Notes: generated by a model from the letters alone, not told the origin. Positions 48,330 to 57,964 are shown, numbered from the stretch's first letter. The stretch: 64,000 nt of DNA from Streptomyces flaveolus (GCF_000716535.1 NZ_JNWV01000009.1:1-64000); one strand, 5' to 3'. A program made the numbers and translations.

Positions 48330-48345
48330 CCCAAGGCTCCGCGAG

Positions 48346-48385
48346 GCGCGGCCGGGAGGACCACGACGGTCCCTTCCGGCCGCGC
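48346..48385 (+). terminator. Terminator after the small ANPRRT gene
   Basis: GCGCGGCCGG (48346-48355) pairs with CCGGCCGCGC (48376-48385) around a 20-nt loop, followed by TCGCTTTGT. Confidence 0.75.
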
Positions 48386-48550
48386 TCGCTTTGTGGGGCC
48401 TCCCGGCGGACGCCTCACCGCCGTGGCTGAGCGCACCCCGGTGACCCGCCTCTGACCTGCGCCGATGCCCCCGGAAGCGAACAACTTCGCATAGCTCCGA
48501 TAACCTGAGGCGTCAGTACGCCGGTTCTCAGTGAGGGGCGCAAGGATCCC

Positions 48551-49336
48551 GTGCGCATCGCCAGGTTCTCCATCGACGGGAACGTAGCCTTCGGCGCGGT
48601 CGAGGGCGACAAGCAGGACGAACTCGTCCTCGACATCATCAAGGGCATCCCGTTCGCGGACTTCGAGCTGTCCGGGACGAAGGTGCCGCTGAGCAAGGTC
48701 AGGCTGCTCCCGCCGGTGCTCCCCAACAAGGTCGTGGCGTTCGGCCGCAACTACGCCGAGCACGCCCGCGAACTGGGCAACGAGGTGCCCGAGGCGCCGT
48801 TCGCCTTCTTCAAGCCGTCCACCTCCGTGATCGGCCCCGGCGACGACATCCAGTACCCCTCCTTCTCCCAGGAACTGCACCACGAGGCCGAGCTGGCCGT
48901 CGTCATCGGCCGCCTGTGCCGCGAGGTGCCGCGCGAACGCGTCAAGGACGTGATCTTCGGCTACACCTGCGCCAACGACGTCACCGCCCGCGACGTGCAG
49001 AAGCGCGAGAAGCAGTGGGCCCGGGCCAAGGGCTTCGACACCTCGTGCCCGCTCGGCCCCTGGGTGGAGACCGACCTCTCGGTGGACGCCGCGAACGACC
49101 TCACCATCCAGCTCACGGTCAACGGCGAACAACGCCAGCTCGGCCGCACGAGCGAGATGATCCACCCCATCGAGGACCTGATCGTCAACATCTCCGAGGC
49201 CATGACGCTGCTCCCCGGCGACGTGATCCTCACCGGCACCCCCGCGGGGGTCGGCCCCCTCGGCGTCGGCGACGAGGTCGCCGTCACCATCGAAGGCATC
49301 GGCACTCTCACCAACAAGGTTGTCAAGCGTGGCTAG
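48551..49336 (+). CDS. Fumarylacetoacetate hydrolase-family protein
   Basis: This is a 261-residue FAH-fold enzyme. [34 protein letters not shown], the metal-binding [11 protein letters not shown] with a later [23 protein letters not shown], and [22 protein letters not shown] are signatures of the group that includes 2-hydroxyhepta-2,4-diene-1,7-dioate isomerases and acylpyruvases. The substrate is not assignable. It starts with GTG at 48551 and overlaps gltX by 8 bases, so the pair is co-expressed. Confidence 0.9.
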   Translation: MRIARFSIDGNVAFGAVEGDKQDELVLDIIKGIPFADFELSGTKVPLSKVRLLPPVLPNKVVAFGRNYAEHARELGNEVPEAPFAFFKPSTSVIGPGDDIQYPSFSQELHHEAELAVVIGRLCREVPRERVKDVIFGYTCANDVTARDVQKREKQWARAKGFDTSCPLGPWVETDLSVDAANDLTIQLTVNGEQRQLGRTSEMIHPIEDLIVNISEAMTLLPGDVILTGTPAGVGPLGVGDEVAVTIEGIGTLTNKVVKRG

Positions 49337-50810
49337 CGCACCCGGCTCCGTACGCGTCCGTTTCTGCCCCTCGCCCACCGGTAACCCCCACGTGGGCCTG
49401 GTCCGCACCGCCCTGTTCAACTGGGCGTTCGCCCGGCACCACCAGGGCACCCTGGTCTTCCGCATCGAGGACACCGACGCGGCCCGCGACTCGGAGGAGT
49501 CGTACAACCAGCTGCTCGACGCGATGCGCTGGCTCGGCTTCGACTGGGACGAGGGCCCCGAGGTCGGCGGCCCGCACGCGCCGTACCGCCAGTCGCAGCG
49601 CATGGACATCTACGCCGACGTCGCCCAGAAGCTCCTCGACGGCGGCCACGCCTACCACTGCTACTGCTCCCAGGAGGAGCTGGACAGCCGCCGCGAGGCC
49701 GCCCGCGCCGCCGGCAAGCCCTCCGGCTACGACGGCCACTGCCGCGACCTGACCGCCGAGCAGGTCGAGGAGTTCCAGGCGCAGGGCCGCACCCCGATCG
49801 TCCGCTTCCGCATGCCGGACGAGACCATCACCTTCACCGACCTGGTCCGCGGCGAGCTGACCTTCACGCCGGAGAACGTGCCCGACTACGGCATCGTCCG
49901 CGCGAACGGCGCCCCGCTGTACACGCTGGTGAACCCGGTGGACGACGCCCTGATGGAGATCACCCACGTCCTGCGCGGCGAGGACCTGCTCTCCTCCACC
50001 CCGCGCCAGATCGCGCTGTACAAGGCGCTGATCGAGCTGGGCATCGCGCAGCAGATCCCGCAGTTCGGCCATCTGCCGTACGTCATGGGCGAGGGCAACA
50101 AGAAGCTCTCCAAGCGCGACCCGCAGTCGTCGCTCAACCTCTACCGCGAGCGGGGCTTCCTGCCCGAGGGCCTGCTCAACTACCTGTCCCTGCTGGGCTG
50201 GTCGCTCTCCGCGGACCAGGACATCTTCACGATCGAGGAGATGGTCCAGGCCTTCGACATCGCCGACGTGAACCCCAACCCGGCGCGCTTCGACCTGAAG
50301 AAGTGCGAGGCGATCAACGCCGACCACATCCGCATGCTGGAGGTGAAGGAGTTCACCGAGCGGTGCCGCCCCTGGCTGAAGGCCCCGTTCGCGCCCTGGG
50401 CGCCGGAGGACTTCGACGAGGCCAAGTGGCAGGCCATCGCCCCGCACGCGCAGACCCGCCTGAAGGTCCTGTCCGAGATCACCGACAACGTCGACTTCCT
50501 GTTCCTGGCGGAGCCGGTCTCCGACGAGGCCTCGTGGACCAAGGCGATGAAGGAGGGCTCCGACGCCCTGCTGCGCACCGCCCGGGAGAAGCTCGAGGCG
50601 GCGGACTGGACCTCGGCCGAGTCGCTCAAGGAGGCCGTCCTGGCCGCCGGCGAGGCGCACGGCCTCAAGCTCGGCAAGGCCCAGGCCCCGGTCCGCGTGG
50701 CCGTCACCGGCCGCACCGTCGGCCTGCCGCTCTTCGAGTCCCTGGAGATCCTGGGCAAGGAGAAGACGCTGGCCCGCATCGACGCGGCGCTGGCCAGGCT
50801 GACGGCGTAG
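49329..50810 (+). CDS. gltX: Glutamyl-tRNA synthetase
   Basis: This is a 493-residue class I synthetase charging tRNA-Glu. In bacteria lacking GlnRS it also mischarges tRNA-Gln for GatCAB to amidate. The HIGH-like motif is in [26 protein letters not shown], the KMSKS-like motif in [14 protein letters not shown], and [18 protein letters not shown] is the family core. The GTG start lies within the FAH gene end. A cluster of tRNA-Gln and tRNA-Glu genes follows 1.7 kb downstream. Confidence 0.96.
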   Translation: MASAPGSVRVRFCPSPTGNPHVGLVRTALFNWAFARHHQGTLVFRIEDTDAARDSEESYNQLLDAMRWLGFDWDEGPEVGGPHAPYRQSQRMDIYADVAQKLLDGGHAYHCYCSQEELDSRREAARAAGKPSGYDGHCRDLTAEQVEEFQAQGRTPIVRFRMPDETITFTDLVRGELTFTPENVPDYGIVRANGAPLYTLVNPVDDALMEITHVLRGEDLLSSTPRQIALYKALIELGIAQQIPQFGHLPYVMGEGNKKLSKRDPQSSLNLYRERGFLPEGLLNYLSLLGWSLSADQDIFTIEEMVQAFDIADVNPNPARFDLKKCEAINADHIRMLEVKEFTERCRPWLKAPFAPWAPEDFDEAKWQAIAPHAQTRLKVLSEITDNVDFLFLAEPVSDEASWTKAMKEGSDALLRTAREKLEAADWTSAESLKEAVLAAGEAHGLKLGKAQAPVRVAVTGRTVGLPLFESLEILGKEKTLARIDAALARLTA

Positions 50811-50824
50811 GCGAGCGGGTTCCC

Positions 50825-50857
50825 GAGGGGCGGTGGCCGTACCGGCCGCCGCCCCTC
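50825..50857 (+). terminator. Terminator after gltX
   Basis: GAGGGGCGG (50825-50833) pairs with CCGCCCCTC (50849-50857), and an inner GGCC/GGCC extension closes most of the loop. It lies 14 bp past the gltX stop. Confidence 0.8.
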
Positions 50858-50928
50858 CGGCATGCCTGTCAGTGGGTCGCACTAGTGTTTCGGCTCACAC
50901 AGCGAGCGAGATCGAGAAGGGCGCCGTC

Positions 50929-51600
50929 ATGCCGATGAGTCCGCGGGTCTACACCTGGCTGTTCACCCTGGGCAGCACGTTCAGCTACGAGTCCGGGACC
51001 ACGGGCGTGATCCATGTGGCCGACGGCGGCGAACTGGACCTCCCCACCGGCCGGGTCGTCGCCAGCGACCCGTTCGTCTACCTCGGCAGCGGCGACATCG
51101 AGCCCTTCACGGCCACCGTCGAGCCCGGCCGCTACCGCGTCGAAGCGGCGGTCGCGACCCTCACCCGGCCCGGCGAGCCCCCCTCCGAGCGCCCCCACCT
51201 GCGCGTGGCCGCCGCCCGGCTCGTCATCCGCGACGAGCCCGCCGTCACCTGGGAGCTGGCGCTGCTCCCCGGCCAGGACCTCGCCGAACTGAAGGACGAC
51301 GAGTTCTTCGGGTACGGCGTCGACGCCGGCACGGGCTGCTTCTACGACGCCTCGGCCGAGGAGGCGTTCCCGGAGACCCAGGAGGAGGAAGGGCCGCTGT
51401 GGGAGGCGTTCGAGAGCAACGACTGGTCGCCGGGGCCGTACCTGGTCACGTCCACGGACGGCGGCCACACCCTGGCCGCGTTCACCTCGGGCTGGGGCGA
51501 CGGCAGCTACCCCACCTGGACGGGCCGCTCGGCGTCGGGTGAGGTCACCTGCTTCCTGACGGACTTCTTCGTGGCCCCGGACCCCTCTGACCAGGCCTGA
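50929..51600 (+). CDS. DUF4241 protein
   Basis: The 223-residue protein is beta-rich: GVIHVADGGELDLPTGRVVASDPFVYLG, TVEPGRYRVEAAVATL, then GYGVDAGTGCFYDASAEEAF and GWGDGSYPTWTGRSASGEVTCFLTDFFV. This pattern is that of DUF4241 proteins, which lack a known biochemical role and are sometimes associated with contact-dependent immunity-type loci; no toxin is nearby here. ATG 50929 is selected over a longer frame beginning before the promoter. Confidence 0.75.
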   Translation: MPMSPRVYTWLFTLGSTFSYESGTTGVIHVADGGELDLPTGRVVASDPFVYLGSGDIEPFTATVEPGRYRVEAAVATLTRPGEPPSERPHLRVAAARLVIRDEPAVTWELALLPGQDLAELKDDEFFGYGVDAGTGCFYDASAEEAFPETQEEEGPLWEAFESNDWSPGPYLVTSTDGGHTLAAFTSGWGDGSYPTWTGRSASGEVTCFLTDFFVAPDPSDQA

Positions 51601-51678
51601 CGAACGCCCGACGAGCGCCCGCCGGGCAATGATCCCAATCCCCGGCGCCCCCGGCCGGTCCGGCGTACCGTCGGTCGT

Positions 51679-52410
51679 ATGACGATCCGAGCCGTGGTCT
51701 GGGACGTGGACGACACCCTCTTCGACTACACGACCGCCGACCGGGAGGGCATGCGTGCCCATCTCGCGGTGGAGGGGCTGCTCGCCGGCCACGGCAGTGC
51801 CGAGGCCGCGCTGACCCGGTGGCGGGAGATCACCGAGCAGCACTGGGCGCGCTACTCGGCCGGCGAGACCACCTTCCAGGGCCAGCGGCGCGACCGGGTC
51901 CGCGTCTTCCTGGACAGGGACCTGACCGACGCGGAGGCCGACGACTGGTTCGGGCGGTACATCGGGCACTACGAGGCCGCCTGGAGCGTCTTCCCGGACG
52001 TCCTGCCCGCCCTGGAGGCCCTCGCGGCCAGCCACCGGCACGCGGTGCTGTCCAACTCCAGCATCGTGGTCCAGGAGCACAAGCTGCGCACCCTCGGCCT
52101 GCTCCACCGCTTCGAGTCCGTGCTGTGCGCCGCCGAGCTGGGCGTCTCCAAGCCGGAGCCGGGCGCCTTCCTGGCGTCCTGCGAGGCGCTGGGACTGCCT
52201 GCGCACGAGGTGGCGTACGTCGGCGACCATCCCGAGATCGACGGGCGGGGTGCCGCCGAGGCCGGGTTGCTGTCCGTGTGGATCGACCGCGGGGCGGCCT
52301 GCGCGCGGGCCGTCGGGGAGGTCGTGGCGCACCGGATCTCGACCCTCGCCGAACTCCCGGCGCTCGTCCGCGCGGATACCCGTTTTGGAGCCCCGTCCAC
52401 CTTCAGGTAA
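51679..52410 (+). CDS. HAD-superfamily hydrolase
   Basis: This is a 243-residue phosphatase-like protein. The nucleophile motif is VVWDVDDTLFDYT (Asp 9 and 11), motif II lies in HAVLSNSS, the motif III Lys region in LGVSKPEPGAF, and motif IV in VAYVGDHPEIDGRGAAEAGL. The helical cap lies between motifs I and II. Substrates of such YjjG/Gph-like enzymes are phosphorylated small metabolites, not predictable here. It ends about 90 bp before the tRNA array. Confidence 0.9.
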   Translation: MTIRAVVWDVDDTLFDYTTADREGMRAHLAVEGLLAGHGSAEAALTRWREITEQHWARYSAGETTFQGQRRDRVRVFLDRDLTDAEADDWFGRYIGHYEAAWSVFPDVLPALEALAASHRHAVLSNSSIVVQEHKLRTLGLLHRFESVLCAAELGVSKPEPGAFLASCEALGLPAHEVAYVGDHPEIDGRGAAEAGLLSVWIDRGAACARAVGEVVAHRISTLAELPALVRADTRFGAPSTFR

Positions 52411-52500
52411 TGTTCTTCCTGCGCCGAGGGGAGCGGGCCGGAAGGCCGGAGCCCCGAGGAGCAAGCTAGAACGAGACCCCCGTAGGGGCTTGAGTTCCAG

Positions 52501-52572
52501 TGGCCTATGGTGTAATTGGCAGCACGACTGATTCTGGTTCAGTTAGTCTTGGTTCGAGTCCAGGTAGGCCAG
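52501..52572 (+). tRNA. tRNA-Gln (CUG)
   Basis: Cloverleaf of 72 nt: acceptor TGGCCTA pairs with TAGGCCA. Anticodon stem-loop is ACTGA-TTCTGGT-TCAGT with anticodon CTG. T-arm is CTTGG-TTCGAGT-CCAGG, discriminator G. CCA is not encoded. Confidence 0.96.
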
Positions 52573-52593
52573 CTCGCAGAGCTTATCTGCAAA

Positions 52594-52666
52594 GCCCCCG
52601 TTGTGTAGCGGCCTAGCACGCTGCCCTCTCAAGGCAGTAGCGCCGGTTCGAATCCGGTCGGGGGTA
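52594..52666 (+). tRNA. tRNA-Glu (CUC)
   Basis: Cloverleaf of 73 nt: acceptor GCCCCCG pairs with CGGGGGT (first pair G-U). Anticodon loop CTCTCAA with stem CTGCC/GGCAG; T-arm GCCGG-TTCGAAT-CCGGT; discriminator A. Its anticodon stem differs by a compensatory T-A pair from the two other tRNA-Glu genes here. Confidence 0.96.
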
Positions 52667-52695
52667 CTGATCTCGATCTCGTCGGGATCGCTAGG

Positions 52696-52768
52696 GCCCC
52701 CGTTGTGTAGCGGCCTAGCACGCCGCCCTCTCAAGGCGGTAGCGCCGGTTCGAATCCGGTCGGGGGTA
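52696..52768 (+). tRNA. tRNA-Glu (CUC)
   Basis: Same 73-nt fold as the preceding tRNA-Glu, with anticodon stem CCGCC/GGCGG and anticodon CTC. Confidence 0.96.
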
Positions 52769-52789
52769 CTGACTGGTCTAAACCATCAT

Positions 52790-52861
52790 TGGTCTATGGT
52801 GTAATTGGCAGCACGACTGATTCTGGTTCAGTTAGTCTTGGTTCGAGTCCAGGTAGACCAG
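52790..52861 (+). tRNA. tRNA-Gln (CUG)
   Basis: A 72-nt cloverleaf identical to the first tRNA-Gln except for one acceptor pair: TGGTCTA with TAGACCA (T-A in place of C-G). Anticodon CTG. Confidence 0.96.
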
Positions 52862-52889
52862 CTCGGACCTGCGGAAACGCAGAGTCCAC

Positions 52890-52962
52890 GCCCCCGTTGT
52901 GTAGCGGCCTAGCACGCCGCCCTCTCAAGGCGGTAGCGCCGGTTCGAATCCGGTCGGGGGTA
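52890..52962 (+). tRNA. tRNA-Glu (CUC)
   Basis: A 73-nt copy matching the second tRNA-Glu (CCGCC/GGCGG anticodon stem, CTC). It is the last gene of the Gln-Glu-Glu-Gln-Glu array and is followed by a terminator. Confidence 0.96.
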
Positions 52963-52970
52963 CGCACAGG

Positions 52971-53000
52971 GAAGGCCCTCCACCTCGGTGGAGGGCCTTC
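52971..53000 (+). terminator. Terminator of the tRNA array
   Basis: A perfect inverted repeat, GAAGGCCCTCCACC and its complement, is separated by TC and lies 8 bp after the last tRNA. Confidence 0.9.
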
Positions 53001-53031
53001 GTCGTGCCTGCCCGCACCCCGGCCCGCGCGC

Positions 53032-53676
53032 TCACTCGAAGCCGTAGCGCCGCGCCGACTCCTCCTCCTGGGCCAGCCGGTGCAGGGCCTGGAGCATCGG
53101 CTCCACCAGGACCGCGCCGAGCACCGCCGTCTCCACCTTCTCCGCCTCCGACGGGTGCGTCTCCACGAAGTCCAGGTCGAGCTTGGCGGCCTCGTGCATC
53201 AACTTCGCGTACGACACGAGCAGTTCGGCGTCCCAGTCGTAGCCGAGCCGGCGGAACGCGGCCACCGCCACCACCAGTGAGCGGTACGCGGGGGAGACGG
53301 TGGTCAGCAGCCGTGCGTTCGACCAGCCGAGCCGGTCCAGCAGCTCGCCCGCCTCCCGGTGCGCCGCCCGCACGAACTCGTCGTCCTCGTCCGGCTCCGG
53401 GACCTGGGGCAGCGCCCACAGGGCCGCGCCCAGCCGGATCGTACGGCCCAGCGAGTCGTCGTCGACGTGCCCGAGCACCTCGCGGACCGTCGCCACCGGG
53501 AGCCCGCCGACCTGGATCATCGCGCGGACCAGCCGCAGCCGGCGCAGGTGCGTCTCGTCGTAGTCGGCCGTCGTCGCGTTCACCTGGCGGCCCGGCGGCA
53601 ACAGCCCTTCGCGCAGGTAGTACTTGATCGTCGCGGTGGCCACACCGCTGCGTCGGCTCAGCTCGGCAAGCCGCAT
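53032..53676 (-). CDS. MerR-family transcriptional regulator
   Basis: This 214-residue protein has an N-terminal MerR winged helix: MRLAELSRRSGVATATIKYYLREGLLPPGRQVNATTADYDETHLRRLRLVRAMIQVGGLPVATVREVLG (1-70). The C-terminal ligand domain is helical and lacks the Cys of metal sensors. The ATG at 53676 follows AAGGAG. A perfect 11-bp inverted repeat lies between it and the divergent DUF4188 gene, so it probably controls both. Confidence 0.9.
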   Translation of the reverse strand: MRLAELSRRSGVATATIKYYLREGLLPPGRQVNATTADYDETHLRRLRLVRAMIQVGGLPVATVREVLGHVDDDSLGRTIRLGAALWALPQVPEPDEDDEFVRAAHREAGELLDRLGWSNARLLTTVSPAYRSLVVAVAAFRRLGYDWDAELLVSYAKLMHEAAKLDLDFVETHPSEAEKVETAVLGAVLVEPMLQALHRLAQEEESARRYGFE

Positions 53677-53701
53677 GTCTTGCGCTCCTTCTTGGACAAC
53701 G

Positions 53702-53734
53702 GCACTATCCAAGCATCGGGCGATTGGATAGTGC
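53702..53734. promoter_or_regulatory. MerR operator, perfect 11-bp palindrome
   Basis: GCACTATCCAA (53702-53712) and TTGGATAGTGC (53724-53734) are exact inverted arms separated by 11 bp, centred between the divergent merR and DUF4188 genes. Confidence 0.8.
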
Positions 53735-53758
53735 TGCTCACCGATGAGGGGGAGAGCC

Positions 53759-54256
53759 ATGGTGTCCCGTACGACCGCCGACGCGAAGGGCGAGGTCGTC
53801 GTCCTGCTGATCGGCATGCGCGTGAACCGCTTCCGGGCGGTGCGCCTCTGGCTGCCGGTGATGCTGGCGATGCTCCGCATGCTGCGGGAGCTGGAGAAGG
53901 ACCCGGGGCGGGGGCTGCTGGCCAAGGTGCTGCTGACCGCGTCACCGCGGACGTACTACGTCGTGCAGTACTGGGAGTCCAAGGAGAAGCTCTACGCCTA
54001 CGCGACCGCGCCGGACGCCTTCCACCACAAGGCGTGGGCCGCGGTCAACCGCAAGGAGCGGAGCGGCAGGCTGCGGGGGCAGGTCGGGATCTGGCACGAG
54101 ACGTACGTCGTGCCGGAGGGGTCGTACGAGGCGATCTACGGGGACATGCCGGCGTTCGGGCTGGCCGCCGCGCACGGACAGGTGCCGCTCGCCGCGCGCG
54201 GGCGGTACGCGAAGGACCGGTTCGCCCACCGGTCGGGCGGTGAGGTGCGCGCCTAG
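53759..54256 (+). CDS. DUF4188 protein
   Basis: This is a 165-residue protein. EVVVLLIGMRVNRFRAVRLWLPVMLAMLRMLRELEKDPGRGLL, YYVVQYWESKEKLYAYATAPDAFHHKAWAAVNRK and GIWHETYVVPEGSYEAIYGDMPAFGLAAAHG match DUF4188, a ferredoxin-like/monooxygenase-type (ABM-like) fold. Its activity is unknown. It is divergent from merR under the shared palindrome, so it is probably the regulator's main target. Confidence 0.85.
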   Translation: MVSRTTADAKGEVVVLLIGMRVNRFRAVRLWLPVMLAMLRMLRELEKDPGRGLLAKVLLTASPRTYYVVQYWESKEKLYAYATAPDAFHHKAWAAVNRKERSGRLRGQVGIWHETYVVPEGSYEAIYGDMPAFGLAAAHGQVPLAARGRYAKDRFAHRSGGEVRA

Positions 54257-54298
54257 TCGTCACGGGGGCGGCGGAAGGGGGCGCGTGCGGGCCGTCCA

Positions 54299-54340
54299 CG
54301 GCCGGTCGCGGCCACGTGGCGGAGCCACGAACCGCGCCCC
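54299..54340. repeat. Dispersed GC-rich intergenic repeat
   Basis: The order GGTCGCG, CCACGTGGCGGAGCCACGA, then CCGCGCCCCT resembles the element at 59022-59077 and the common Streptomyces intergenic repeat. It lies between the convergent DUF4188 and ndgR ends. Confidence 0.5.
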
Positions 54341-54422
54341 TGAGGCCGGCTGCCCCGCGCTCGGGAAGGATCTGCCGCGGCGTTGAGGCAGGCCCTTCTC
54401 CGGGCGGGGCTTTCCCGCGTGC

Positions 54423-55139
54423 TCAGCCCGAGCGGCGCAGGGCCTCCGAGAGGCGTGTGGCGGCGTCGATGACCGCCTGGGCGTGCATGCGGCCAGGATG
54501 GCGGGTCAGACGCTCGATGGGGCCCGAGACGGAGACGGCGGCCACCACGCGGTTGGAGGGGCCGCGTACGGGCGCGGAGACGGACGCGACGCCCGGCTCG
54601 CGCTCGCCGATGGACTGGGCCCAGCCGCGCCGCCGTACGCCCGACAGGGCCGTCGCCGTGAAGCGGGCGCCCTGCAGGCCCCGGTGCAGGCGCTCGGGCT
54701 CCTCCCAGGCGAGCAGGATCTGCGCCGAGGAGCCCGCCTTCATGGTGAGCGTGGAGCCGACCGGGACCGTGTCCCGCAGGCCGGACAGGCGTTCCGCCGC
54801 GGCCACACAGATCCGCATGTCACCCTGGCGCCGGTAGAGCTGCGCACTCTCGCCGGTGACATCACGGAGGTGGGTGAGCACGGGGCCCGCCGTCGCGAGC
54901 AGGCGGTCCTCGCCCGCCGCGGCCGCGAGCTCCGCGAGGCGCGGGCCGAGGATGAAACGGCCCTGCATGTCGCGTGCCACCATGCGGTGGTGTTCCAAGG
55001 CCACGGCCAGGCGGTGGGCCGTGGGTCGTGCCAGTCCGGTCGCGCCGACCAGACCCGCGAGGGTGGCCGGACCGGACTCCAGAGCGCTCAGGACGAGGGC
55101 CGCCTTGTCCAGAACGCCGACGCCGCTACTGTTGTCCAT
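54423..55139 (-). CDS. ndgR: IclR-family regulator of leucine/amino-acid genes
   Basis: This is a 238-residue IclR protein. The N-terminal winged helix is [44 protein letters not shown]. The C-terminal effector domain includes [39 protein letters not shown] and [29 protein letters not shown]. Position next to and divergent from leuC-leuD is that of NdgR, known in Streptomyces to regulate leuCD and other amino-acid and antibiotic genes. ATG 55139 ([15 protein letters not shown]) is the usual start. Confidence 0.93.
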   Translation of the reverse strand: MDNSSGVGVLDKAALVLSALESGPATLAGLVGATGLARPTAHRLAVALEHHRMVARDMQGRFILGPRLAELAAAAGEDRLLATAGPVLTHLRDVTGESAQLYRRQGDMRICVAAAERLSGLRDTVPVGSTLTMKAGSSAQILLAWEEPERLHRGLQGARFTATALSGVRRRGWAQSIGEREPGVASVSAPVRGPSNRVVAAVSVSGPIERLTRHPGRMHAQAVIDAATRLSEALRRSG

Positions 55140-55345
55140 GCAACGATACTCACGTCTCACTCTGTGAAACGCAAGTTCAATTTTCCGTGGAACGCGCCAC
55201 CCTGGAATCACACAGCGGCCCGCAGACCAACGGGCCTGGCGGTGGACGCCCGGAATCACGACGTTCAGGGGCCCGAGAAGGGCAGCCACCGCTCCTCAAG
55301 ATCTCTAGTTGGGTCGGTGGACGCTTGCCGGCCGGAGGGAAAGCG
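55140..55345. promoter_or_regulatory. ndgR-leuC divergent control region
   Basis: This 206-bp gap has its AT-rich core at about 55150-55190 (GTGAAACGCAAGTTCAATTTTC). GAAACGC and GGAACGC blocks recur 23 bp apart. No leader peptide rich in Leu codons and no T-box was found. It is the expected NdgR binding region. Confidence 0.6.
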
Positions 55346-56776
55346 ATGGGTAGGACACTCGCGGAGAAGGTCTGGGACGACCACGTCGTCCGGCGCGCCG
55401 AGGGCGAGCCCGACCTCCTCTACATCGATCTGCACCTGCTGCACGAGGTGACCAGCCCGCAGGCCTTCGACGGGCTCCGCAAGAGCGGCCGCGCGGTCCG
55501 CCGCCTCGACCTCACCATCGCGACCGAGGACCACAACACCCCGACCCTCGACATCGACAAGCCCATCGCCGACCCGGTCTCGCGGGCCCAGCTGGAGACC
55601 CTGCGCAAGAACTGCGCCGAGTTCGGGGTGCGGCTGCACCCGCTGGGCGACGTCGAGCAGGGCGTCGTCCACGTCGTCGGCCCCCAGCTCGGTCTGACCC
55701 AGCCGGGCACCACCGTCGTCTGCGGTGACTCGCACACCTCCACGCACGGTGCGTTCGGTGCGCTGGCGTTCGGCATCGGCACTTCGCAGGTCGAGCACGT
55801 GCTGGCCACCCAGACGCTGCCCATGGCCCGTCCGAAGACCATGGCGATCACGGTCGACGGCGAGCTGCCCGAGGGCGTCACGGCCAAGGACCTGATCCTG
55901 GCGATCATCGCGAGGATCGGCACCGGCGGCGGCCAGGGCTACATCCTGGAGTACCGCGGCTCCGCCATCGAGAAGCTCTCGATGGAGGCCCGGATGACCA
56001 TCTGCAACATGTCGATCGAGGCCGGCGCCCGCGCGGGCATGATCGCCCCCGACGAGACCACCTTCGAATACCTCAAGGGCCGTCCGCACGCCCCCGAGGG
56101 CGCCGACTGGGACGCGGCCGTCGCGTACTGGAAGACGCTGAGGACCGACGAGGACGCCGTCTTCGACGCCGAGGTCGTCATCAACGCCGCCGAGCTGTCG
56201 CCGTTCGTCACCTGGGGCACCAACCCCGGCCAGGGCGCGCCGCTTTCGGCAGACGTCCCCGACCCGGCTTCGTACGAAGACGCTTCGGAGCGCCTGGCCG
56301 CCGAAAAGGCCCTGGAGTACATGGGGTTGGCGGCCGGACAGCCGCTGCGGTCCATCGACGTGGACACCGTCTTCGTAGGCTCCTGCACCAATGGCCGCAT
56401 CGAGGACCTGCGCGCCGCCGCCGACATCCTGCGGGGCCGCAAAGTCGCCGACGGCGTACGGATGCTGGTCGTCCCGGGCTCCGCGCGCGTGGGTCTCCAG
56501 GCGGTCTCCGAGGGCCTGGACGTGGTCTTCAAGGAGGCCGGCGCCGAATGGCGGCACGCGGGCTGCTCGATGTGCCTCGGCATGAACCCCGACCAGCTCG
56601 CTCCCGGCGAGCGCTCCGCCTCCACCTCCAACCGCAACTTCGAGGGCCGGCAGGGCAAGGGCGGTCGTACCCACCTGGTGTCGCCGCAGGTCGCGGCGGC
56701 CACCGCCGTCCTGGGCCACCTGGCCTCCCCGGCCGACCTGACCGACGCCGAGACCCGTACGCCCGCTGGAGTCTGA
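55346..56776 (+). CDS. leuC: 3-isopropylmalate dehydratase large subunit
   Basis: LeuC with LeuD isomerises 2- to 3-isopropylmalate via a [4Fe-4S] cluster. It is 476 residues. The cluster ligands are C347 (GSCTNGR) and C407 and C410 (CSMCLGMN). [19 protein letters not shown] and [35 protein letters not shown] are family segments. The ATG at 55346 follows GGAGGG. LeuD starts 5 bp after the stop. Divergent ndgR points to its regulator. Confidence 0.97.
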   Translation: MGRTLAEKVWDDHVVRRAEGEPDLLYIDLHLLHEVTSPQAFDGLRKSGRAVRRLDLTIATEDHNTPTLDIDKPIADPVSRAQLETLRKNCAEFGVRLHPLGDVEQGVVHVVGPQLGLTQPGTTVVCGDSHTSTHGAFGALAFGIGTSQVEHVLATQTLPMARPKTMAITVDGELPEGVTAKDLILAIIARIGTGGGQGYILEYRGSAIEKLSMEARMTICNMSIEAGARAGMIAPDETTFEYLKGRPHAPEGADWDAAVAYWKTLRTDEDAVFDAEVVINAAELSPFVTWGTNPGQGAPLSADVPDPASYEDASERLAAEKALEYMGLAAGQPLRSIDVDTVFVGSCTNGRIEDLRAAADILRGRKVADGVRMLVVPGSARVGLQAVSEGLDVVFKEAGAEWRHAGCSMCLGMNPDQLAPGERSASTSNRNFEGRQGKGGRTHLVSPQVAAATAVLGHLASPADLTDAETRTPAGV

Positions 56777-56781
56777 GAATC

Positions 56782-57375
56782 ATGGAAGCCTTCACCACCC
56801 ACACTGGCCGGGCCGTCCCGCTGCGCCGCAGCAACGTCGACACCGACCAGATCATCCCTGCTCACTGGCTCAAGAAGGTCACCCGGGACGGCTTCGAGGA
56901 CGGGCTGTTCGAGGCCTGGCGCAAGGACCCCGAGTTCATCCTCAACCGCCCCGAGCGGCAGGGCGCCACGGTCCTGGTCGCCGGCCCCGACTTCGGCACC
57001 GGCTCCTCCCGCGAGCACGCCGTCTGGGCGCTGCAGAACTACGGCTTCAAGGCCGTGATCTCCTCCCGCTTCGCCGACATCTTCCGGGGCAACTCGCTGA
57101 AGAACGGCCTGCTCACGGTGGTCCTGGACCAGAAGATCGTGGACGCGCTGTGGGAGCTCACGGAAGCGGACCCCACTACTGAGGTCACTGTGGACCTTGA
57201 GGCGCGTGAGGTGCGGGCCGAGGGCATCACCGCCTCCTTCGAGCTGGACGAGAACTCCCGCTGGCGGCTGCTGAACGGCCTGGACGACATCTCCATCACC
57301 CTCCGCAACGAGGACGAGATCGCCGCCTACGAGGCCGGACGGCCCGCCTACAAGCCCCGGACGCTCCCGGTCTGA
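56782..57375 (+). CDS. leuD: 3-isopropylmalate dehydratase small subunit
   Basis: LeuD is the 197-residue swivel domain completing the isomerase: [79 protein letters not shown]. It is translated from an ATG 5 bp after leuC, so the subunits are made together. A hairpin follows at 57431. Confidence 0.97.
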   Translation: MEAFTTHTGRAVPLRRSNVDTDQIIPAHWLKKVTRDGFEDGLFEAWRKDPEFILNRPERQGATVLVAGPDFGTGSSREHAVWALQNYGFKAVISSRFADIFRGNSLKNGLLTVVLDQKIVDALWELTEADPTTEVTVDLEAREVRAEGITASFELDENSRWRLLNGLDDISITLRNEDEIAAYEAGRPAYKPRTLPV

Positions 57376-57430
57376 TCCGGCGCCGACCGGACCCCGGCGC
57401 AGGTCAGGTTTCGGCCACCCCAACCCCCGC

Positions 57431-57463
57431 CTGTACCCCCGATCGCCACGATTGGGGGTACAG
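57431..57463 (+). terminator. Terminator after leuCD
   Basis: CTGTACCCCCGATC pairs with GATTGGGGGTACAG (14 bp, one mismatch or G-U) around a 5-nt loop, 55 bp past the leuD stop. Confidence 0.75.
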
Positions 57464-57648
57464 CCATGTCTGCACCCGAACGGCCCTGCGGCTCCGCCCC
57501 GGCCCGGTCAACTCCCCACGTTACGAAGGCTGTTGTCCGGGTAGGTGAGTGCTGTGTTCGCGTCTCCCGCAAGTGCCTGGAAGGCCATTTGAGGCGGTAG
57601 TTGCACCCTGCGCAGGCGACAACTCGCCCCAGATGGCACAATCTGTGC

Positions 57649-57879
57649 ATGGAACACGACGGCCAACTCCAGCTCTATACGGCGGTCGCGAACCAGCTCA
57701 AGGAAGCGCACGCAAGGGTGCGCGCACTGCAAGTCCCGGAGGGCGTACGGATGGCGCTGACCCGGAAGCTGCTGGTCATTACGGCCGCGGCCAAGCACGA
57801 TCTCGCCGACGCGGCAAGGCGGCTCGATCGGTTCACGGCGGATCTTGACGCGGGTCGGATCCCCGAAGAGGACCGCTGA
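57649..57879 (+). CDS. Conserved small helical protein upstream of hupS
   Basis: The product is 76 residues: MEHDGQLQLYTAVANQLKEA, followed by HARVRALQVPEGVRMALTRKLLVITAAAKHDLADAARRLDRFTADLDAGRIPEEDR. It is predicted almost wholly alpha-helical, with heptad-like Leu/Ala spacing. No named family is recalled. Its position just before hupS and its clean codon bias support a real gene. It has its own ATG 57649 after an AT-rich leader. Confidence 0.75.
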   Translation: MEHDGQLQLYTAVANQLKEAHARVRALQVPEGVRMALTRKLLVITAAAKHDLADAARRLDRFTADLDAGRIPEEDR

Positions 57880-57935
57880 ACCGTCCGAGACAGCCGAGTC
57901 CGTTGCGGCACAAGGGTGATAAGCCCGTTTCGTGT

Positions 57936-57964
57936 TTGATTTGCGGTATATATCTGCCTAACGT
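57936..57964 (+). promoter_or_regulatory. Promoter of hupS
   Basis: TTGATT (57936-57941), a 17-bp spacer containing TATATAT, and TAACGT (57959-57964) form a vegetative-type promoter. It is followed by an AT-rich leader with inverted CGAAA/TTTCG arms up to the GTG start. Confidence 0.6.

Noticed and set aside
55140..55345. T-box or leucine leader upstream of leuC
   Set aside because: No T-box consensus, no specifier structure and no Leu-codon run could be found; divergent NdgR is the simpler control.
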